Positions 33,301 through 42,982 of a stretch of 64,000 nt of DNA are shown in pieces. The translations under genes and the position numbers were made by a program. The notes below the pieces were generated by a model that made no database searches, was not told the DNA's origin, and worked only from the letters and a program-made list of their open reading frames with translations. This DNA is from Neurospora tetrasperma FGSC 2508 (Eukaryota > Ascomycota > Sordariomycetes > Sordariales > Sordariaceae): the NCBI RefSeq assembly GCF_000213175.1, contig NW_009799101.1, positions 332,501 through 396,500 on the forward strand. The letters are read 5' to 3'. Positions within the stretch are counted from its first letter, which is position 1, and every line of letters starts with the position of its first letter.

Positions 33301-34002
33301 CGCTCGACCCAAGTTCACTACATGTACCTAGGCACCTCATCTTCGATCTCCACGCCTATTGGATTCTACCACTACGTCAGTTCGATCTTCGCGCAAAATT
33401 CACCACCCTCCCCTCCTTCCAAATAACAACCCTCCCTCAGCTGGGCTAGAATACTCAAAAGTGGAAGGATTTAAGGCGATCCGGCTTCAGTCTGCTGTCT
33501 GGCACAGCGGGGTGTGTTGAGTTCCACAAAGGGAGGAGATGTGCTGCTTCCACCTCCGACATCTGGAAGACACATTCGCCCTGCCATTGCTCGGCTAGAA
33601 TCAGCCTGGGCAACCTATCATGGATTCCGTTGGCACGGTGTCATTCTGTGAGTGTTACCGCGGTCATTTCTTATGCACCCCCAATGATCATTCAGCCCCA
33701 GGTGATGTGGCGGTGGCTATGCATACTCCTGTGTCGAGAAAGTCGTTGAAACGGCGATCTGCATATGGGGTCGCAAAAACGCCCGATCAAAGTAAGGCGT
33801 CACAAAGTTATTGGACAGCGGGTAGTATGCTCACAGAGCACAAGCTGAAGTAGCAGTGCCCGATGAGATAAATCCAGATATATGAGCATGGGATGGCCTC
33901 AATCAGAATCCTTCCTTGTCTTCAATGCTTCTTTTTTACTCACCTCAGGCTTCTTCTGTCTTCCATTCTTCTTTTCCCTACAGGTACGAACTCACGGTAA
34001 AC
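30336..34002. other. Intergenic
   Basis: No gene supported. 30336-30800 is a probable 3' UTR region. A TATA-like word (CTATATAAAGC) is at 31484-31494, but the downstream frame at 31750-32001 is weak. CCTA/TAGG runs lie at 31557, 31900 and 32113. A frame at 33620-33853 and the CAG acceptor at 33981-33983 could belong to an upstream exon of the membrane-protein gene that follows. Confidence 0.4.
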
Positions 34003-35591
34003 ATGAACGGACTTCGGGCTCTGGCAGCCAAAGAAACCTGGCATAAATGCTACTTCCCACCCGACACACGGTACAACAACGCCACTGCTATCGAGGTCCG
34101 GCCAGATCCATATGATCCAGGTACCTGCCATTGGCACACACAATGCGCAGTGAATGATCTACTCCTAACCAAATTCCTTGAACGCGGTAATCAGGCCTTC
34201 AGCACACCTGAAAACGAGGATCAAGGAGAAAACAGACCCATGAATCATGGTACTAAATTACTCATAGTAGCTACGAGAACCTTGATATATTTCTTGATGA
34301 ACCAGTCAACCTTCCAGGACATTGTGTCGACCCTGAACCCAGACCCTCGATTTAATCGAATCCTTCACGCACCCCCCAACTCCTACTTTGAGTTTTCGGG
34401 CGGGATTGCGAACGGCGGTATAGCGACAATGAAACTCATCGCTGTCGGTGTCATGTTCAGGTTGTCAATTCGACAGCACGCAGAGGACCCTTCATTTGAT
34501 TCAAGATGCGTCGCATTCATGGTTAATCATGGCAATGGACCACTCGAGTTAGTGGAGGGAAGTTACCTCTACCTAATCGATTGTTTGGCAAATGTGAAGG
34601 AAGAAGCGTGTTCCCCTCTTTATTTGCCGTTTTCTCTATCGGTATTCACAGTTCATACCTGTCGCGACCTCCTTCGCGAGATTCGATGGTGTATGTCTTC
34701 AGCTATGAGGACAACCAATAACCTGCTTGGTCACTTCAAGAAAGGGTACGGGCGAAGGAATGGTACTCCAATCGATCGAGAGAGAGCTATTGAGCAAAAC
34801 CAGTACATAGGGCGTGCTCTGAACCACGTGGTTTATGTCACATGCGTTTTGGACGGCGTGGAATCTCTGTGGCAGTACCTTGAGGCTATGGCCATAGAAA
34901 TCCCACCATCGGCCAAAACCGAACAGGTGATCCAAAGCACCAATAACATATTGGAGGCGATTCGGTTCCTACGGCAGGAGGTCAAAAGTATGAGAGCGGC
35001 ATTGCGCGAAAACGAGGCTCGCGTCCGGGACCAGGCGTTACTCGTAAGTTTCTCTGCTCCCCTACTATTCCCCTTGACATGTCTCAAACAGCCTACACCT
35101 AATCACCAACACTCTTGGGGGCAGCCAGGCTGCTCCTAGAAATCAATACAGCTAACTGACTACCTACCTACCTATCCCACTACCTCCCACAGTTATCATC
35201 CCACCTCTCCCAAACAGACTCAGAGACCAACATCGAAATCGCCCATGCAAGCCGTGACTTCGCAGCAGCTGCTCAGCGGGATAGCTCAGCTATGAAGAGT
35301 ATCGCCATCCTGACCATGTCCTCCCTCTCAGGCATGTTCTTCGCCGCGCTCTTTGCGATGCCTTATTTTGGCAGCTGGGATCAACCTCGGCATTTTGTAC
35401 TGTACTGGGCATGTACCATCCCGACTACCATTCTCACGTTTGCTATCTGGGCTGCCCTTACTCAGCGATCGGTCGTGGTGAGGTGGATGAAGATGCTTTG
35501 CTCAAACTGGCCTTGGGGATTTTGGCAAGGGAGACGAAGGAAAGGCTGTGTGTTCGAGGGAAATGAAGAAAAGGGGGAAAAGGTGGTTTGA
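34003..35591 (+). CDS. Fungal CorA-like two-helix membrane protein (about 479 aa; start uncertain)
   Basis: Exon 34003-35043 is joined to 35193-35591 by a GTAAGT donor and CACAG acceptor. The frame continues smoothly as RVRDQALL/LSSHLSQTDSET. The long N-terminal part is soluble and ends in a coiled-coil-like segment (EAIRFLRQEVKSMRAALREN). Exon 2 gives the hallmark of fungal CorA-like proteins, RDSSAMKSIAILTMSSLSG, running into helix 1 (about 381-402), a short loop, then helix 2 (about 415-436, FVLYWACTIPTTILTFAIW). The GMN motif of true Mg2+ channels is absent from the loop after helix 1, so ion transport should not be assumed. The start is uncertain: a CTACAG acceptor at 33978-33983 just before the first ATG suggests at least one upstream exon, possibly within 33620-33853. 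The intron falls exactly between soluble and membrane parts. Confidence 0.75.
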
Positions 35592-36702
35592 GAGGTGAGA
35601 TGGAGGGAGCAAAGCAGGTGAGGGGAGCTGATGATCGACTTGTCGGCAACTGAATGCTGAATGGTGCCATCCGAAGGACTATGCGAAGAGGTATTCTTGG
35701 ACGTGTGCTGTGCTTTACTTTATTGAGGCGTTCTGCCTCAAATCTTATCGGTAGTAGGTAGGTATTCTAATACTTGTGAGTGTTCTTAACAAGACATGCA
35801 CCTATAGTTTCGGATGGGAATATGGGCGCCACATCACTGCCTTTCCATCGCTGTGTATCACCACCGCTGAACAACTTTCACATCGAGACAAATGTTGACA
35901 ACAACTGGGCCAATTCATGAAATCTTCCTTTCTTTTGTCCTTCGTGTTTCTGGTTATATAACTTGCAAGATGTAGTAGTTCGTTGACAAAAAGGCCGGCG
36001 GATGGCCTCTTTTCAGTCCAGCACGCAGCTACCTTAATGTTGGCAGCGTACCTACACTACCTAGGCAAAGGTCAGGTAGGTACCTTATCCTTAGACACTC
36101 CGCATTACTCCCTCGACTACCGCCCTTATGACTCATCCCAACATAGAATCTGGTATTGAGAGGGTATCAAGCCCCTCTTTCACCTCTTTAGCAAAATCGA
36201 TCAGCCATCATATCAGTCTGTTGCCAACAGCCTGAGGTGGAGGTACAGCGAGCGACATAGACCATAGGTAAGCATTGAAGTGAAGCCGACACATTACGAT
36301 TTCAGGACAGCGATGTTCAAAGGTCAAGTTATTGCGAAGATGACACTCAAATACCTGCATACTTGCACAGGTAGTAGTTTCATGGAAGCCACACCAAACC
36401 CGTCAATTCTCGAACCCAACGACAAATGATCCATCCCCCCTGTGCTGCTATGTGCCAGACTTTACATGCCAACGTCAACCCTCAACGCCAATGCCGACAA
36501 ACATGACCCATAACCCTGCTCTATGCCCCTGAACGAGGATGGTACCACCGACCAGAGATGCTGAAAAGAGAACCGATAAATCGAGGTAACAGTCGTCGAT
36601 AGAGGAAACCAAAGCCGCTGATCTGTGCTGAGGCCCGTTGTGCCGTAAAACATACTAGTCGGGTGCTGGTAACAGGGAAAAGACAATGCCGCGAGAGGAA
36701 GG
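35592..36702. other. Convergent intergenic region
   Basis: 3' flanks of the CorA-like gene (+) and of the orphan gene at 36703 (-). TAGG/CCTA runs lie near 35753 and 36050-36085. No gene seen. Confidence 0.5.
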
Positions 36703-37683
36703 CTATACCGAACGCCAATAGGTGCTGGTTAGGTATGCTGCATGTCCGTCGTGATTTTCTGCGTTCTCGTCGGGCTTCTCAAGCCTCGGCCAGTACTTCA
36801 TGTACTGAGCAAGGCGCTCTGCCTTGGTTCCCGGGATGGCTTTGGGTCGGAAATTCGATTGCCCGCGGTCGATGAACTCGTGTGAGGGAAGAGGTAACGG
36901 TGCTGGCTCCGGCTTTGGCTCTGGTGTAGTATTCTTGCTGGTGGAAGTCAAAGGTATAGGTGTGCAGCTGATGAAACCGCCCTTGGAAGTTCCACGTGAG
37001 CGTCGCGCTGGGAAGTAGCTCCTGGCCTTTCCCCGACGAGGAGGTTCTGCTTTGCTCCCGTTGACTGCCGAGGTATTCTCGATGGTCTTGTCCTGAGCGA
37101 GGAACGGGTGCTGAGCGAGTGCTTGGCGGGAGGCGGAGCAGGAACGTTGTGAGTGCGTGAATTTGGACGGTTGGAGGCAGGGGAGTCTGTTGTTGACCTC
37201 ATTGGGATCCTTCGCCGCATTTGGTTGGTTCTTGTCATGGGTTTTGGGGCAATGTTTTTCCAAAGCAGTTTCAAGACGGCCCAGTAGCACTTCGAAGTAG
37301 TTTCGGTGAGTGTCGCTGTTCTCTGATATATCCAAATCGTTGTGTTTGGTCACTTGGCCCAGGGTGTCGACTTTATTGTCGATGGAGGAGTGCGCAAGCA
37401 TTTCAGCGCGGCGTGCTTGAAGGTGGTCGTAAAGTTTTCGGTGAGCGTTGTACCAGACGTGAAGTTTTCCTGTCCGGCGAGTGTCTTTGAGGAAAGCGGC
37501 TACGTGGTTGAGAATGAGATCATGTTCGTGGCTCGAAATCGTCTTGGCCCGTTTCTTTACCGGGCTATCAATGCTGGTTGCTTCCAGCATCCTCTTGGTG
37601 CCTGTAACGAAGGTGGAAAAGTCATCGGCGACACCCAGATCATCCTCACTGCGCGCAGGGAATGGCTCACTGCTTGAAGCCAT
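36703..37683 (-). CDS. Orphan nuclear-type protein with GTKAERL motif (326 aa)
   Basis: Unrecognised. The start at 37683 was chosen (context AATCATGGC). A longer frame from 37770 exists but lacks similar features. The bipartite basic signal is at about 30-47 (KRMLEATSIDSPVKKRAK). It is followed by a predicted helical block, HDLILNHVAAFLKDTRRTG and NAHRKLYDHLQARRAE (about 50-95), then NYFEVLLGRLETALEKHC, a basic RRGKARSYFPARRSRG segment, a Pro/Glu-rich linker and the C-terminal motif AIPGTKAERLAQYMKYWPR. The last two conserved blocks recur in the broken copy at 7389-8015 on the other strand, 29 kb away, so this is the intact member. It opens the minus-strand run of orphan genes. Function unknown. 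Nuclear location is inferred from the signal. Confidence 0.75.
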   Translation of the reverse strand: MASSSEPFPARSEDDLGVADDFSTFVTGTKRMLEATSIDSPVKKRAKTISSHEHDLILNHVAAFLKDTRRTGKLHVWYNAHRKLYDHLQARRAEMLAHSSIDNKVDTLGQVTKHNDLDISENSDTHRNYFEVLLGRLETALEKHCPKTHDKNQPNAAKDPNEVNNRLPCLQPSKFTHSQRSCSASRQALAQHPFLAQDKTIENTSAVNGSKAEPPRRGKARSYFPARRSRGTSKGGFISCTPIPLTSTSKNTTPEPKPEPAPLPLPSHEFIDRGQSNFRPKAIPGTKAERLAQYMKYWPRLEKPDENAENHDGHAAYLTSTYWRSV

Positions 37684-37957
37684 GATTGCAAACGAATTAG
37701 ACTGTGAAAGCGCAAGTTGATGGTCGCAATATGGTTGGAAATGCCGTGTACAACATGTGTTCGTTTCCACTTACATTGCGGAACAAAACTTTTAGGGCGA
37801 GGTACTACCAGGTTGGAATATTTATAGAATTTGGAGCGAAAAGGAGAAACAACCTACACTAGTGAATGGAGGCCGACCTTGAGAACTTGACCTGAATCCC
37901 AATTTGATCCTCCACGGTCGCGAATCTCATCAAGGTTTGAACTGGATCCCCACAACT

Positions 37958-38842
37958 CTAGTCGGACGTACATCCTTCCGCTACTGTCTGATCCGTATGA
38001 CGGCGAGGGCGAAGATTACGGCGAAGGAAACGGCGTATGTGAAATGGGGGCGCGGGTGGTGATGGCGATAGTAGCGTGAGTGAGGAACCACCACGTGCAT
38101 CCTCCGAGCCTACATCCTCCAATTCTGTATCCCCCTCCCTTTCCTCATCCAAAAACCCCTCCCATTCTTCTTCCTCCCAGATCACTACCCTCCTTCTCCT
38201 CTTCTTCCATGCCTCCCTCCTCCAAAATACAATGCTCCTCCTGTTTTTCATCTTCTTTCTCTTTCTTTTAGGCTTCATTTCGTCATCCCCCTCCTGCTCC
38301 TCTTTCTCTTTGTCGTCCGAGAACCCTTCCCACTCTTCTTCCTCCTCCTCTCTCTCCAAAGTCCAGCCATCTCCCGTAAATTCTTCTTCTTCTTCTTCTT
38401 CTTCTTCTTCTTCTTCTTCTTCTTCTTCTTCTTCTTCTTCTTCTTCTTCTTCTTCTTCTTCTTCTTCTTCTTCTTCTTCTTCTTCTTCTTCGTAAGAGGT
38501 ATAAGGGAACGCAGAAGGTATAAGACCACGCGAAGGTGAGGTAGACGACCCCAAATGGGACGTAGGTGAGATATGTGCAGCCTGTGGAGTAAAAGTGAAA
38601 GAGGGGACAGATGTAATGAACTGGGAGATAAAAGGGGATATAGGCGAGATGTAAGGTGCTGGGGAAATAGGTGGCTGGTGGCGCGGGGATGGCGTTCGGG
38701 GATAATGCCCTGCAATACCGTTAGAGGTGATGATACCGGCGGTCGGGTCATTATACGGTTGTTCGGTGCTCCCGTCGTTCGTACCCAAATTCGGCGAGTT
38801 GTCTGAATCGGTACCGTAGTGGGAAAATATGTTTCCAGACAT
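37958..38842 (-). CDS. Orphan protein with a 37-residue polyglutamate run (294 aa)
   Basis: Unrecognised. The start is at 38842 (MSGNIFSHYGTD). The first 110 residues are Ser/Pro-rich with repeated SP words. A pure glutamate run follows, encoded only by GAA codons (38381-38491), then a charged region with two copies of E(n)-W-E-G-F-x-[DE]-[DE] separated by a very basic stretch (KPKRKRKKMKNRR, then AWKKRRRRVV). The basic stretch could be a nuclear signal but differs from the bipartite signal of its neighbours. The C-terminus is arginine-rich (FHIRRFLRRNLRPRRH). Uninterrupted identical codons imply recent slippage, so length may vary between strains. The opposite strand gives a long serine run, which I treat as a shadow. 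Confidence 0.6.
   Translation of the reverse strand: MSGNIFSHYGTDSDNSPNLGTNDGSTEQPYNDPTAGIITSNGIAGHYPRTPSPRHQPPISPAPYISPISPFISQFITSVPSFTFTPQAAHISPTSHLGSSTSPSRGLIPSAFPYTSYEEEEEEEEEEEEEEEEEEEEEEEEEEEEEEEEEEEEEFTGDGWTLEREEEEEEWEGFSDDKEKEEQEGDDEMKPKRKRKKMKNRRSIVFWRREAWKKRRRRVVIWEEEEWEGFLDEEREGDTELEDVGSEDARGGSSLTLLSPSPPAPPFHIRRFLRRNLRPRRHTDQTVAEGCTSD
38381..38491. repeat. (TTC)37 / (GAA)37 microsatellite
   Basis: 111 bp of uninterrupted TTC on the plus strand, which is GAA in the coding sense of the minus-strand gene. Confidence 0.9.
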
Positions 38843-39311
38843 GCGTTGTAGTTGTTGGACAATAACCACAATCAATGTTTAAAAAACAATGCATATTTCT
38901 TATTGGGGGTAAGCGTTGTAATATAGTATCCTTAGTTTTGGAGCCGGGTCGGGTCCAAATTTCGAAATTTCTCAAAGTCTCAAAGTCCTACCTTCCTTCC
39001 CCCCCTCCCAGCGACATTTATCAACGGAAAGAACCAGCCATTTCCTTCAGAAATAACCAATTGGCTTAGTAGTCAAGCGGTTAATAAAGTAGTTCTTTAT
39101 TTTCGTTCTTGCTCGTGACCTTTGTTCGATTCCTGTTCGTAACCAACTTTTTGGGGCTATTCCCAGCCGGAAGACCTTCAAAGTTCCAATACCAGCCTTT
39201 AATTTAAAGACCACTATTAAGGCTACTAAAGTATAGAAGGTTATACCCTATACTAAGCCCTATACTTTTGACTTCTGGAGGCTTGGAAGACAATTAATGT
39301 CTGGAAAACAG
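38843..39311. other. AT-rich intergenic with Pol III-like boxes
   Basis: The divergent-to-tandem gap between two minus genes. It contains the A/B-box unit at 39062-39152, followed by AT-rich DNA (39180-39270) with repeated CTATACT and TTAA words that looks decayed. Confidence 0.45.
39062..39152 (+). other. tRNA-like Pol III promoter unit or tRNA/SINE relic
   Basis: TGGCTTAGTAG at 39062-39072 fits the A-box consensus TRGYNNARNNG exactly. TGTTCGATTCC at 39123-39133 fits the B box except for its first base. A T5 run at 39148-39152 could terminate Pol III. Box spacing of about 60 bp is wide for a standard tRNA but possible with a long variable arm or an intron. The acceptor and T stems do not pair well, so this is not an intact tRNA. 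I think it is a decayed tRNA gene or a tRNA-derived SINE head. Confidence 0.4.
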
Positions 39312-39905
39312 TTACTGTTTTCTAAACATTGATTGTCTGTTAGACAACGCTTGTTGTGACTCAGGGTTTCCCGCTTCGGTACCTGTAGGACTGATCTCAA
39401 TGCTGGGAAGGATGGTAGGGGTCTCGGGTGTTCTTTGAGGTGATAGTGTCCGGCACCGCTGGCTGGAGCTTTGGCTCGAGTTGGTGCACTCTTCGTCTTC
39501 GCTGAAACCGTCACTATTGGAGCTGCCATCATCGGAGTTCTCGTCCTGAGTTGCCGTGGCGCCCTTCAAAGCATTTTCTCCGACAATATCCCATAGCCCA
39601 CTGAAGTGGCGGTCCTCGAGTTGAGTGTCGGGGCCGTCGACATCGTCGACAGGATCCACAAGTCGCGGATATGTGACCATTATACGCTCCCGAGACTCTT
39701 CATAGACTTCTACTCCGCCACTCTTCAGTCTTTTAACCGGTCGAATATCCTCTTCAGCATCAAAACCCCTTCGGGTCCGTTCCACTTGCTCACGGTCAGC
39801 TAGATTCATGTCTACGTCGGCAGTTTCCCAGCTTTCGCTTGCCCGGACATCTGTTCGCCTTTCGTCTGAGCTAGACGAAGCAGTCATGTGTGTTGGTTGT
39901 TCCAT
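39312..39905 (-). CDS. Orphan nuclear-type protein (197 aa)
   Basis: Unrecognised. Start at 39905 (MEQPTHMTAS), with an alternative Met at residue 7. The bipartite basic signal is at about 45-61 (RRGFDAEEDIRPVKRLK). The rest is acidic and Ser-rich (DENSDDGSSNSDGFSEDEE), with no hydrophobic segment. It ends SRQSMFRKQ-like basic. The shared signal places it with the genes at 40483 and 42983, but it is shorter and lacks their WGGG tail, so it may be a diverged or truncated member. A TAGAGGTAC word lies about 170 bp upstream (40078). Confidence 0.65.
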   Translation of the reverse strand: MEQPTHMTASSSSDERRTDVRASESWETADVDMNLADREQVERTRRGFDAEEDIRPVKRLKSGGVEVYEESRERIMVTYPRLVDPVDDVDGPDTQLEDRHFSGLWDIVGENALKGATATQDENSDDGSSNSDGFSEDEECTNSSQSSSQRCRTLSPQRTPETPTILPSIEISPTGTEAGNPESQQALSNRQSMFRKQ

Positions 39906-40482
39906 CCTTGCTGATAGAGTTCAGCATCGGACAGCTATGAGGATGCTAGCGGCGTCTTAAAGGGAATTGTTGTCAGTTGATGGGCGGTGAACAATGAATC
40001 AATGAACAACCTCCTCAAGAGTAAGCTGAGGCGGGAGCAAACAGATATCCAGAAAGAGCGAGCTGTGATTCATACCTAGAGGTACACTAGAGGTATCAAA
40101 GGCCATTATTGGTGCAGTCAAAGGTCTGAAAAAGCGCCTGTCTTATTCATCACTCTCAAGTGACCTCAGAAATCGGGAATGTGCCTCCCTGATAAAGAAG
40201 AACAAAACCGTACCAGGATGTACAATCAGAAAACTAATGAACCTCAACCACTTCTCGATCTCCACCCATCAAAACCGCCAGCATGCCTATGGCTTCCTTC
40301 CCATCAACTATTCCCCGTGCCTTTTTCCATCAACTATTCCCCGATTCAAACCATGACTCGCAAACTGGGCTTGCTGGCCAGATGCTGGGCCTGAGCACAG
40401 CAACTGGAGCTTGCCGTGGCGACGGATGCAACGTCAACGGCGAGACAGGAGTTCAAAATTTGAGGCTAGAGCCTAGAGGTAC
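39906..40482. other. Intergenic
   Basis: No gene. Contains two TAGAGGTA-type words (40077-40095) and CCTAGAGGTACCTAGG at 40470-40485, abutting the end of the next gene. Confidence 0.5.
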
Positions 40483-41616
40483 CTAGGAGACTGGTACAAA
40501 GGAGGATGGATCATGATGAACAATCCACATTCCACCCCCCCACCATTCCGCTTCAGTCACGGAGTCGCTTTCCATAGCCCATTCCTGGTCGTACTCGTTG
40601 TCGTCGTCGTCGTCGTCGTCAAGGTAGAATGTGTCTTCGGGCTCCTGGTCCTCCGGCTCCGACCCATGATCAAAAGTATACCCTGTGAGTCGGAAAGCAT
40701 CCATCCCTGGGTAGCGTGGCCCCTCATGCAACGGATCGCTTCCGATGTCCCACTCGGCGTCTTCCTTAAACTCGATAATGACGTGGGTATATTCGTCTCC
40801 CGGCCCGTCAAAGTCAGGCCAACGAGTATATCGAGACAAAAAAGGCCTGAAGCCTTCGTCTTCGGGTTCGTCCTCGTCCTCGCTGTGGTGTTCATCGCTG
40901 TCATAGTCATCACTGTCTTGGTCATTGTTGTCATGGTCGATGAGGTCATCGCCGAAGACTACTTCAGGCCAGTCCTCATCCTCTGAATCATCCTCGTCTG
41001 AGTCTCCCTCGGAGATGGAGGTGTACGAAGAGAAAGGAGTGCCAGGAAGCGATGGTGAGGAGTCACCGCTTGACCTGGAAGGAGAGGGCACGAGCGAGGC
41101 GGTAGCTGACGCAACATCGCGAGGTTGCGTTGCCGAAGGCGAGGGGAAGCTCGCAGGTAAAGTGGAAAAGAAGGGAACCTCAGAAGGTGAAGAATCAGTG
41201 TCTCCATCGTCGCCCGACTCGAGGGTCTCTTTGGGCGAGATGATGTCTCGCTCCGGGATTGTGGGAACATGTTGGAAATCATCTTCAATTGTGGGCAGGA
41301 TACCGTGGTCGTGAATCCCGGCAGCATGCTCGGGTGACGATGTACTGTTCTCGTGGCCCACCATGTTGGACTCGTCGTCTTTGCTCGCCTTGTTGCTCTC
41401 GAATTTGCCGTCATCGACGCTTTTGTCCTCGGTCAGGGCTTCAGGGGCATCGTGGCTGGTCTTCAACCTTTTCGGTGAACGACTATCTTCGCGGTCCGGT
41501 AGATGTCTTTTAGGTTGCTTGATATTGTTAGCCCTGTGAAGAAAGGAAAAGTAAGCGGTACTACATACGTTTGCGCCTGTATTGGGCGAAGGAGAATTGA
41601 AATCCTGATCGGCCAT
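40483..41616 (-). CDS. Orphan acidic nuclear-type protein with WGGG tail (377 aa)
   Basis: Unrecognised. The start at 41616 (MADQDFNSPSPNTG) matches the start of its paralog at 43765 (MAHANFESPSTKSA). TAYFSFLHRANNIKQPKR leads into a bipartite basic signal at about 36-52 (KRHLPDREDSRSPKRLK). A Ser/Pro-rich part is followed by FSSYTSISEGDSDEDD, a very acidic region, a folded-looking block (RYTRWPDFDGPGDEYTHVI, RYPGMDAFRLTGYTF) and an Asp-rich stretch ending EAEWWGGGMWIVHHDP. The Trp- and Gly-rich tail is the most conserved part: it is seen again, in pieces, at 42297-42660. This is the intact copy of a tandem duplication. I infer a nuclear acidic protein. A partner-binding C-terminal module is possible. 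Confidence 0.75.
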   Translation of the reverse strand: MADQDFNSPSPNTGANVCSTAYFSFLHRANNIKQPKRHLPDREDSRSPKRLKTSHDAPEALTEDKSVDDGKFESNKASKDDESNMVGHENSTSSPEHAAGIHDHGILPTIEDDFQHVPTIPERDIISPKETLESGDDGDTDSSPSEVPFFSTLPASFPSPSATQPRDVASATASLVPSPSRSSGDSSPSLPGTPFSSYTSISEGDSDEDDSEDEDWPEVVFGDDLIDHDNNDQDSDDYDSDEHHSEDEDEPEDEGFRPFLSRYTRWPDFDGPGDEYTHVIIEFKEDAEWDIGSDPLHEGPRYPGMDAFRLTGYTFDHGSEPEDQEPEDTFYLDDDDDDDNEYDQEWAMESDSVTEAEWWGGGMWIVHHDPSSFVPVS

Positions 41617-41934
41617 CGTTGATAGTTGACTTAACCTCGAAATGTATATAGTATGGTTTTGGCTTGATTGCTGCAAGGTGTTGGTTACTTTTGTAGGCAC
41701 TAAATGATCTCCTTGGAGATGATCGCAGGAGGAACATCCGTTTTTTCGTGGAAGAAATAGGTAGGTAACCCCTCCAAAGGCTATGATGAACAGAGTGAAT
41801 GTTCAACCTGGAATCGATTGACCCTTCACCTGAAGTTCCAAGCCCACACGTCGATGGTGAATGATCCATCCTCAATTGTCCATGCACTCGTCGTAACAGG
41901 AGCGATCCAGAATCTGAAAGCAAATAGCCGACGA

Positions 41935-42200
41935 TCAAGAAGGGCTAGGCGTAAATAAGAATATCTGTATCACTTCTCCTTTTCCTTCGACACCACTTAG
42001 CACGCAACAGTACTCGTTGCTCATAGGATCTCCCAAATCCCTTGCTTTCTTTACTTGAAACTTCTTTAGAATATAGACATCTCTAGGTACCTGCTTAGCC
42101 ATGCCTTCAGCCGTAACCGACCAGAACTTACCTTCCATGGTGTCTTCAATGCCGCGGCAGTCTTCAACAAAGACGCCCTTTCCTGGTGCTTTTGTGCACA
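41935..42200 (-). CDS. Candidate coding exon, unassigned
   Basis: The minus frame reads KGVFVEDCRGIEDTMEGKFW, then VPRDVYILKKFQVKKARDLG and CCVLSGVEGKGEVIQIFLF before a stop. The mix of residues looks more protein-like than other unassigned frames here. A GTAAGT donor-like word lies inside (about 42134), so splicing could change the product. It lies just downstream (in the minus sense) of the tail relic at 42297-42660 and might be part of the same old gene, though the intact paralog at 40483 has nothing equivalent. Confidence 0.3.
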
Positions 42201-42201
42201 T

Positions 42202-42230
42202 CACCACCACCACCACCACCACCACCACCA
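42202..42230. repeat. (CAC)n microsatellite
   Basis: About ten CAC units on the plus strand. Confidence 0.85.
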
Positions 42231-42296
42231 TCACCACAACCCTCACCATTCTCAACATGTACCACTTTCCCGGTACCCATAGCGCAGACCCAACAA

Positions 42297-42660
42297 TCAC
42301 ATACAAAACGGATCATAATAAACAATCCACAAACCTCCTCCCCACCACTGTGCTGCTTCAGTCTCAGTCTCAGTTTCGCTATCAACCTCCCACTCGGCAT
42401 TGTCCTCATCGTCTTCGTCGTCGGTGAGATAGATAGGCTACTTCGATCTGCTGATCACCATTCTCAGACCGATCATCATGTGTAAAAGTATAGGTAACCC
42501 TCCAAACGAAAAACGTTCATTCCAGGGTATCGGATTCCTTCAACTTCAAGCTCGGCCTCATCGTCCGACTCATCGTTGAAGGAGTATCTACAGTATTCGT
42601 AGGTTCCTTCGTCATCGGAAGCATCGAAATCAGGCCAGTGGGTCAATGTATCTGGGTGGG
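42297..42660 (-). pseudogene. Decayed C-terminal tail of the duplicated orphan gene
   Basis: Minus-strand segments match the C-terminus of the 40483 protein in order: DTLTHWPDFDASDDEGTYEY (versus RYTRWPDFDGPGDEYTH), GIRYPGMNVFRLEGY (versus RYPGMDAFRLTGY) and EAAQWWGGGLWIVYYDP (versus EAEWWGGGMWIVHHDP), then a stop at 42297. The segments fall in different reading frames, with at least two frame changes, so the tail is broken. The N-terminal part is the open frame at 42983-43765. Either an intron of about 300 bp or later insertion and decay separates the two parts. Confidence 0.7.
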
Positions 42661-42982
42661 AAAATTTGTTGTGGGACTCCTTGGTTTTGAAACTACCTCC
42701 AATGCTTGTAAGATTGGCTCCTCCACGTCCGCCGCCTCTCCCTCTCCCACAGGCCCGACCGACTTTGAACCCAAACCCAACAAGATACTCTTACTGACAA
42801 CAACAGTACTGGTAAGCCGCCTTCGTTGTTATCGTCGTTACCCTAGAGTATACGACCGCTACGGCCGCCACTACCGCTCACTAGCGACGGCTGTTGCTAG
42901 CGCGACGCGGCGGCGGCGGGACGGTATTCTCCTCGTCGAACGGCTCTCTACCCGAGGTCCCGCGAGGGCTAGGGCGCGGAGG

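Larger units (their letters stand above)
41617..42296. other. Intergenic between duplicated units
   Basis: Includes the upstream DNA of the 40483 gene. The word CTATGATGAACAGAGTGAATG near 41788 is matched by CTATGCTGAACGGAGTGAATG near 43919, upstream of the paralog, so the promoter was duplicated too. The possible exon 41935-42200 is listed separately. Confidence 0.5.

Noticed and set aside
38076-38495. Serine-run protein on the plus strand
   Set aside because: Antisense of the GAA run. The minus frame has flanking repeats and a proper start.
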